DNA of 64,000 bases. Origin: Deuterostichococcus epilithicus (Eukaryota; Chlorophyta; Trebouxiophyceae; Prasiolales; Stichococcaceae). The position numbers and the translations under genes were made by a program. This document shows, in pieces, positions 58,401 through 64,000 of the stretch; position 1 is the stretch's first letter; the number at the start of each line of letters is the position of its first letter. The notes below the pieces were generated by a model. That model did no database searches. It had not been told where the DNA came from and saw nothing but the letters and a program-made list of their open reading frames with translations. The DNA lies in assembly GCA_033439295.1 (NCBI GenBank), contig JAVTLE010000016.1:1488001-1552000 (forward strand), read 5' to 3'.

Positions 58401-59511
58401 AACGCCATCACCGGCGGCGACGTGCTGCATCTGGGCGACGAGGAGCTGTCCGGCGACCTGGGCCTCTCCCGCCTGCAGGTGGGCAAGCCCTCGCTTCTCC
58501 GGCTCCCGTGTCGGCAGTCCCTGGTCTTGATCTGGAACCAGCGGGGGCCAGGTTGCTGCAGCCGTGCCTTCTTGAGCTGGCTGCTTGTGGGGGTGACGTC
58601 ACAATGAGGGCGCTGTGCACGTGGCGCAGCTCCTGGAGGAAGGGCGCAGCAGGGCTGTGTCCTGGCGGCGTGTGGCTGGCAGCCAGCGACTTGCAGGCCG
58701 TGCGGCTTGGGCCCTTGGGGTGTGTCGTCAGGAGGCGGCATGCTGCGCTCGCTTGGCGCGCCGCCGCAGTGCTCCGCAGGCCACGCGCCTGGACCCAAAC
58801 TGGTTGAGGGGTGTTGTGAATGGCACGGCCTGCAACGCCCTGTGCAGGCGAAGAAGGTGAAGGGGGTGCAGGCGGCATTCAAGGTGTACAACATCGCAAT
58901 GCGCACCCCCGGCAAGGGCGAGCTCACCATGGTAGAGCTGCGGGTGCGTCGCCTGAACTGCCAGAACACACAGCGCAGGCAGCATGGGAATTGCTGGTGT
59001 GTGCACCCGTGGGCGTTTACACGATGCATGCATGGAAATGCTGCCTCGTTCCGAGGCTGCGCACTTCCGCTTCTGACCAAGGGCAGCGCCGGCTGCGCAG
59101 GAGTTCCTGCACAAGGCGGGGCTGAACGAGAGGGACGTTGTCACGGTGCTCGGCGGCCTAAAGGAGGTGTGCTGGCGTTGTTGCCATCCCATTTGTGATC
59201 GTCCTCCATGCCCTACCTAGCCTGGTCGCACCACCCGTCGCTGTTGGGAGTCCCAACTTGGGACTACTGAACCTGCGCCAGCTCATTGGCAGGCCCTTGT
59301 TCATCCTGAGCCTCCATCGGACGGCGGCGGATCGCGCTGCAGGCAACGGACTCTGGACGTGCCTCCAGGACTTCTCACGACCATTCATCTCCTGCAGGTG
59401 CTGGGCAACGACGGCCTGGCGACGCTGTCGTTCCGGGAGTTCCTGTTGGTGTACCACTGGCTTGCGTCCACTGTGGAGGCGCTCGGCGCAAAGCTGCCGC
59501 AGACGCGGTGA
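52176..59511 (+). CDS. armadillo-repeat protein with SAM and EF-hand-like C-terminus
   Basis: ATG 52176 starts a disordered head with poly-Ala, Pro/Gln-rich and acidic stretches (to ~53260). Armadillo repeats follow, one or less per exon: YREALVALGGLASLVALLD, LAVQEAGGVPLLIKLMDDGP, IRDAGGLLALVRHLK, TVTRALTMLVINNRTNQDYI, GLKPLVRLLEMGAAQGVVAA, EKAVDCLRIITTGNDANKRA, RAVAVVGNLSTSSEYFGALR, AAKSLANLGSAPNNRTGIRL, and VAHAAEQALRSLQVTDKERN. A SAM-like domain comes next (SVREVAQLMRELGFPDEAAA ... GDVLHLGDEELSGDLGL), then two helix-loop-helix blocks resembling a degenerate EF-hand pair (FKVYNIAMRTPGKGELTMVE; FLHKAGLNERDVVTVLGGLK; LATLSFREFLLVYHW), stop 59509-59511. ARM plus SAM recalls animal SARM1, but no TIR domain is seen. 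Likely a protein-interaction scaffold. Three of its introns carry decayed copies of the next exon's start. Confidence 0.8.
53476..53631 (+). repeat. decayed upstream copy of an armadillo exon start
   Basis: GGACCTCATGGCGACAGAGG and the following ~28 bases (53478-53526) match the real exon start at 53582-53631 (GGACCTCATGGCGGCAAAGG...). The upstream copy has lost the AG acceptor and gained an in-frame stop. Confidence 0.7.
54544..54628 (+). repeat. duplicated splice acceptor and exon start
   Basis: CGCAG plus CTGAGCACGCG at 54545-54559 recurs 69 bp downstream as TGCAG plus CTGAGCACGCG (54613-54628). The downstream one leads into the conserved LSTRFATELVGQLAHAEAL exon. Confidence 0.7.
57371..57790 (+). 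repeat. fourfold tandem repeat of splice acceptor plus exon start
   Basis: CAG followed by GTGGCGCACGCGGCGGAGCA and CGCTGCGGTCGCTGCAG starts at 57374, 57496, 57611 and 57714 (spacings 122, 115 and 103). Only the last copy continues into the conserved VAHAAEQALRSLQVTDKERN reading frame. Copy 1 is open for about 33 codons, copy 2 is open but out of phase with copy 4, and copy 3 stops soon. Each has an intact CAG acceptor. Confidence 0.85.
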
Positions 59512-59957
59512 CGTCTGGCGTCATGGCACGTAACTGGGGTGGGTGGAGAAGCTTGGAATGCGGATTCTACTTGGCGCAGGCGTGAACATATCAGCTAGCC
59601 CTGGGAAGTGTGGGTCCTTTGAATATGCAGAACATGGCGAACGATTTGGCAGCGCTGGCGGTCATGGACCCAAACACTATCATGTACATCTTTTTTGAAA
59701 TTTGACGGAGCACGTAAACCACAAACTGTCATGTTTGAAGTGCCTACACATCTCGGACGAGCTTGCGTGCCTGCCCTCAGCAGAGGCTCGCAAGGCGGCA
59801 ACAAAGTCGTCAAATGCCTACTGTGCCGCTGCTGCAGCCATCAGCTCAGCATCTGAGACTTGCAGCAGATACAGCGATCGCTTCACGCACGATGCAGCTA
59901 CCATGGGTAGCGGCCGTGCCAAAGCGCTCTTCTCACTGGACACCCAGGCGAAGATTC
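59512..59957. other. spacer between convergent genes
   Basis: About 450 bp holding the 3' UTRs of the armadillo gene and the minus-strand unidentified gene. No coding motif is recognised. Confidence 0.4.
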
Positions 59958-60860
59958 CTATCTTGTCGCCTGCAAGCAGCAACTATAGCACAATGGTTCC
60001 TGTATGATGGCTCTCTGGTCAATGGGGCTGTGCTTCACGCTGGGGTGCAGCAATGACGGCGCGCCTTCGATCCAGCCATATGGGCCGTCACTGTCTGGCA
60101 CAAGGTGTCGGTGGTGCGCTGCCGCCCATGTCCGTCGGTCTGTGTAATGCTCCACTCCCGAGAACCGCACCCAGCCCACCTGGTGCAAGGAAAATAAGTA
60201 AGATGACTGGGCAGCAATGCCGTGTTGAATGTTTATTTGAGTAGGATAGCTTACTTTGTCACAGGGCATATCAAAGCCGGATGGACTGTCGGCCACGCAC
60301 AATGGAAGCTGCAGGGCTGCCGGCTTCCACAGCGTTGCCCAGCGCCGGCGCCCCGGCCTCGCCTGAGCTAGCCAACAGCCACACGCGCCTGCCTGCTTGG
60401 TATGTGAGTAAGAAACGGCTCAGGAAGACTCAGGACAAGCGTCGAAGCAGCACAGCCGGAGATCCGCAAGCATGCTGCTGTAGAGGCGGCGGCGGAGCAC
60501 ACCTAGGTATTCACTCGGAATGGTGTAGCGTCTCGTCTCTTCGACCTTCTCACCGGACAGTAAGGGTGCACACCAGACGCTCTGCAATAGAGATAAAGAA
60601 GATGACAATCACTCGCAAGGGCGGGGTGCTGCTATTGAGGCAGACGTCAATCCGACCTGTGTCTCGAGTCCGACAGCACGTTCGGCTGTCGCCGGCTTCG
60701 TCATGTTCTCTATAAGTGTCGCAACTGGTTTCTCTGCACGCCACTTCTGCTCGAACAAGTGCATGAAATCTTGATCAAGGTCCCAGCGCGCACCCAAACA
60801 CCGGAACGTCCGCAACTTCCACCTTCTTTGGGAAGATCAAGCGTTGCTATTGCGGTCGGT
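59958..60860 (-). CDS. unidentified protein, possibly with a PUA/ASCH-like C-terminal domain
   Basis: The last exon 60179-59958 (74 codons) is convincing: VGWVRFSGVEHYTDRRTWAA then AHHRHLVPDSDGPYGWIEGA, ending LCYSCCLQATR. It joins in phase to an exon ending VADSPSGFDMPCDK at 60255. Upstream minus-strand segments also look like protein: RRYTIPSEYLGVLRRRLYSS (~60540-60480) and DLDQDFMHLFEQKWRAEKPV then ATLIENMTKPAT (~60780-60690), the latter strongly helical. ATG 60867 or nearby is a candidate start, but frames between the segments were not reconciled. The pattern of a hydrophobic strand, His-rich loop and YGWIEG resembles ASCH/PUA-like folds, which bind RNA or modified bases; this is a guess. 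It diverges from the TPR-methyltransferase gene. Confidence 0.45.
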
Positions 60861-60986
60861 TGAGCCATGAGTTCCATCCTTCACATGCTTGAATCTTCAA
60901 CAAGGATCCACCAGCCCCTCAACCTGACCGCCCCTGCTGAACCAGTAGAGAAGTATGCGATGCTTTGAAGTGCTGTTTGATCCCAC

Positions 60987-63900
60987 ATGCAACCCAGCAC
61001 AACACTGCGCATGCCCGAAACGATCGAAATGACAGTCGAACTGACAGAGGAGACTAAAACTCCATCGCTCCAAGCGCAAAGCCACGAATATGTGGCCGCC
61101 CCTCCTGCTGCCGCGGCCCTGCTGGCGGACGCAGACCCCAAGCAGCTGGCTTTCGTGGTTGCACGACTCAAAGCCTCAGGCAATGAGGCCTTCCTGCAGA
61201 AGCAATTCAAAGGTAGACCGCAAAACCTCGCGGCATACTTCTACAACTGACAATGTGTCTGTGGCATCTCATGCATGGCGAATTCCGCCATATTTTGCCA
61301 TCAAGCCAGCCAGAAAACAAGGTACCAATCACAACATACTTCTCATGTGCAGAGGCTGTTAGGCTGTACGACCAGGCCATCGCCGGGTCGCCGCAAGACT
61401 GCAGCTTGTTTGGCAACCGCTCGGCGGCGCATCTGGGAATGGGACTGTACCAGGAGGCGGTTGCGGATGCGCAGCAGTGCATTGCACTCGAAGCCTCATG
61501 GCCCAAGGGGCACTACAGGTCCGGCTGCATCCTCACAATATTGCATAGAAAGAACACACACGTGTGTCATTGATGCGAAATAGTTTCTGGGTCGGTTGAA
61601 TGAACTCCCGCTGAGGATGGTCGCAGGCTTGGCTGCGCCCAGATGGCCGTGGGGGAGTGGACTGCGGCGGCAGCCGCCTTCACCTCTGGCATCGAGCTGG
61701 CTCCTGGCAACAAAGACATGGTGCGTACTCGGCATAGCGTCGACCACAGCCTGATGGCATGCATCCTCTGGGCCCTGGAGTGACGAGACAGCACAGGTTT
61801 GCCTGTGACGCATGCTTTTTGCTGGCAGAGACCATGCTGCCTGCCAGCTGCTGGCGACGGGCCTTCTGTCACGCGCGCAGACCGTCAAGCTGGGGGAAGC
61901 AAGGCAGCACGAAGCGGAGGAGGCGACTGCGCGGCGCGCGCAGCAGGGCATGGCACGGCGCGACCTAGCGGTGCGGCAGACCTGCATTCCATCTGTTGTT
62001 CATACGACGATGTCGTTGGGCATGCCGGCGAAGGGCTTGACAGCACACTCAGACCTGCAAGCAGCCTTGTGCCTGCTGCGACAGTTGCACCAGACCAGCC
62101 GAACAGGCACTCCAGCCCGGTCTGGGCAACAGGCAGTGCGCCCAGTGTCACAACAGCCCGATGTGCGGCCGAGAACCCCCTGCCATAAATTATTTCGCGA
62201 ACTGCAACTCAGTGTCCAGACAAAAGTGCGGGTGGGTGCCGGCGTCAGGTGCGGCTGCGGGGCGCCCGGCGGGCGGATGCGCGGCTGGCACAGCTGAACC
62301 AGATTAAGCAGAGCATGGCGGCCCCCGACTGGGAGCTGGACGACTTCGAATGGTGCGCAGCACTGTGCGGGGCGCCACAATGTGTAGCAAACCTGGCATG
62401 CCTGGACTGCAGCTGCCCGCAAAGGTTGATGCTGCCGGCATCGCAAGGCTGGAGGCACTGTCTGCTGCGGCGGCGATGCCGGAGCAGGCACAGAACTCAC
62501 AAATTTAGTGGAACTGATGGAGGAGCACGGCACGGACAGCTCATTCCCGCATGCGGCAATCACGCTCTTACAGTTGCTCGGTGCACGGCTGCCGCAGGCG
62601 ACCAACGTTCAGGCCGAGCATGAAGCTGGCGCACCAGCCGCCGCGGACGCCCGAGGCTGCCGGCCGCCGCGCCGTGCTGGCTGGCTACGTGGCAGCGCTG
62701 GCCGACCTGGCGGCTCCCAAGAAGGCGCTGGCAATTCTATCGGACGCGCTGCGCCTAGAGGCCTTCGATGCCGGCATGAAGGCAGCGCTGCAGCAGCGGC
62801 CAGGTCAGCCACTGCTAGCTCTGTGACTACAGACCGATTCTCGACCAGCAAACACAGTTTCGTATTTTGATTGTGTCTGGGGAGCTGAGAGGGCCTCGGC
62901 TTTCTGCAAGCAGAGGGCAGCCGCAGAATCTCGGCTGCTGATGGCATGGAGCGACTTGCATTCCTGTCATGCAGACGCGCACGTGCTGGTGCTGGGGGCG
63001 GGGGGAGGGCTGCTGGCGCCAATGGCGGCTGGCGCCGGCGCAGCCCGTGTGACCGCCGTGGAGCGCACACGTATGCTGTACCGCATGGCTCGCCAGGTGC
63101 TGGATGCCAACGTCGCCGCACCAAACATCGATCGCGTCCACCTGATCGACCGCAAGCTGCGCGCTGTTGGCGTCGCAGGCATGATCGCTCGCGCTCCTAC
63201 ATGTCTGCACGTAAAGACAGGCATGCCGGCCCCCAAGTGCACATAACTTTGCATGATGGCGCTGCAAGTGGCATAGACCTGGCTGCTGCTCCCGCCTTTG
63301 CAACACCCAGGTTGTATGCCTACCATTCCAGGTGAGCACCTGCCGCCCGACATCGAGCAGGCGGCCAGAGAGCTGGCTGCTCGCAGCCAGCGCAGCAGGA
63401 GCTGCACCATGTCGTCGCGTCAGCTCGCTGTCTCGGCGCCGCCTTCGCCTGGCACCGCAGACCGACCTCAGGCGGCATCGGCGCCAGCGCAGCAAGCGTG
63501 CGACGAAGCACCAGTGCAGGACGCCTCAGCGGTCGATGACAGCGGTGACGTGTGCCCTCGTGCGTCGGTGCCAGCGCAAGGCTCTGTGGCCCAAACCCCT
63601 GGGGCCTACGGAGACACAGCAGCAACAGGTGGAGCATGTGCGGCAGGCGGCGAGTCAACAGGCGTGGAGCGGGAGCAGCCGAGCATTGAGGCCCGCAATG
63701 CAGCGGCGGTGCTGGACGCTGCCGCGGTCCTGCCGTGCCGAGCGGACGTCCTCGTGACGGACCTCTTCGACCAGGGGTCCGCTCTACTGACATGCATTCA
63801 GTAGCGAAGAGTTCGGCTTCAGCAGGTTGCAGGAAATAGACGGCTGCCTGTCAACCCAGCCAGAGGCCTATCTGGTGGGAGTCCTTTTCAGCCAATTCAA

Positions 63901-64000
63901 ATGCGCATATGGACCACACCTAACGCCGATTCTACGCACCGGCTGCAGTGTTCTTGGGCTGGGGCTCCTGCCTGCAGTGGACTATGCTGCGGCGCGGCTG
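60987..64000 (+). CDS. TPR-containing protein arginine methyltransferase-like protein (PRMT7/9 type), runs off the right edge
   Basis: ATG 60987. Exons 60987-61212, 61353-61518 and 61627-61720 join in phase to TPR repeats: QLAFVVARLKASGNEAFLQK, EAVRLYDQAIAGSPQDCSLF, GNRSAAHLGMGLYQEAVADA, LGCAQMAVGEWTAAAAAFTS. Helical exons follow (GEARQHEAEEATARRAQQGM; ADARLAQLNQIKQSMAAPDW; LVELMEEHGTDSSFPHAAIT; AGYVAALADLAAPKKALAIL). Then comes a class I methyltransferase fold: AHVLVLGAGGGLLAPMAAGA, the glycine-rich SAM-binding loop, followed by RVTAVERTRMLYRMARQVLD; after a long Ser/Ala/Gln-rich insertion (~63410-63700) comes CRADVLVTDLFDQG joined to VLGLGLLPAVDYAAARL at the window edge. VTDLFD in place of the VTExFD double-E-loop start resembles PRMT7/PRMT9. 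Whether TPR and methyltransferase halves are one gene is inferred from continuous same-strand exons without an intervening recognisable end. Confidence 0.65.

Noticed and set aside
52176-59511. SARM1-type NADase system
   Set aside because: ARM and SAM-like parts are present but no TIR domain or catalytic Glu context is found in the remaining exons.
1-64000. mobile or virus-like elements and CRISPR arrays
   Set aside because: No reverse transcriptase, transposase, integrase or capsid-like frame, no terminal repeats of element size and no regularly spaced repeat-spacer array were found; the regular repeats seen are exon or spacer duplications.

Overview
This window is nuclear DNA of a green alga, most likely a trebouxiophyte or another core chlorophyte. 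It is GC-rich, gene-dense and intron-rich. Nearly every recognisable protein is split into short exons of about 40-220 nt by introns of about 80-300 nt with GT(GC)...AG borders. Several products are typical of green plastids: PAM68, a lumenal FKBP, a CIA30/NAD(P)-binding plastid protein and a plastid-type serine acetyltransferase. TGTAA, the usual chlorophyte poly(A) signal, lies behind several genes. I see no transposon, virus-like element, CRISPR array, rRNA or convincing tRNA. Species cannot be fixed from sequence alone.

Layout (+ rightward, - leftward): DUF455 diiron protein (+, 475-2649); PAM68 photosystem II assembly factor with a duplicated last exon (-, 2799-4180); ASG2/WDTC1-type WD40-TPR ubiquitin-ligase receptor (+, 4531-10252); beta-1,4-galactosyltransferase-like GT7 enzyme (-, 11474-13282); AIM24-family protein (+, 13970-16399); thylakoid-lumen FKBP (+, 16704-18109); serine acetyltransferase (-, 18732-22253), head to head with a CDC25/Acr2-type rhodanese (+, 22873-23972); Enhancer-of-zeste SET methyltransferase (-, 24566-~30450); ribosomal protein eL39 (+, 31161-31982); an uncertain gene (~32700-33240); SUMO-targeted RING ligase (-, 33817-35200); orphan coiled-coil protein (+, ~35680-37835); organellar ribosomal protein bS16 (-, 38285-38876); CIA30/SDR plastid protein (+, ~39828-44435); a very large Ala/Pro/Gln-rich coiled-coil orphan (+, 44755-49109); HMGB protein (-, 49716-51037); armadillo-SAM protein (+, 52176-59511); unidentified gene (-, 59958-~60860); and a TPR-methyltransferase gene (+, 60987 to beyond the right edge).

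Functionally this is a mixed housekeeping neighbourhood. Themes are plastid biogenesis (PAM68, FKBP, CIA30/SDR, bS16), sulfur metabolism (SAT beside an arsenate-reductase-like rhodanese), chromatin and ubiquitin/SUMO control (E(z), HMGB, STUbL, ASG2) and ribosomes (eL39, bS16).

The most unusual feature is not a gene cassette but a mutational pattern. Exons, or splice acceptors with the start of their exon, have been tandemly duplicated: the whole PAM68 last exon, four copies of one acceptor/exon start in the armadillo gene plus two decayed ones, and a triplicated C-terminus of ASG2. Many introns and spacers also carry 14-40 bp direct duplications. A second notable finding is a serine acetyltransferase in which about 330 low-complexity residues separate the catalytic domain from a conserved-looking C-terminal docking tail.
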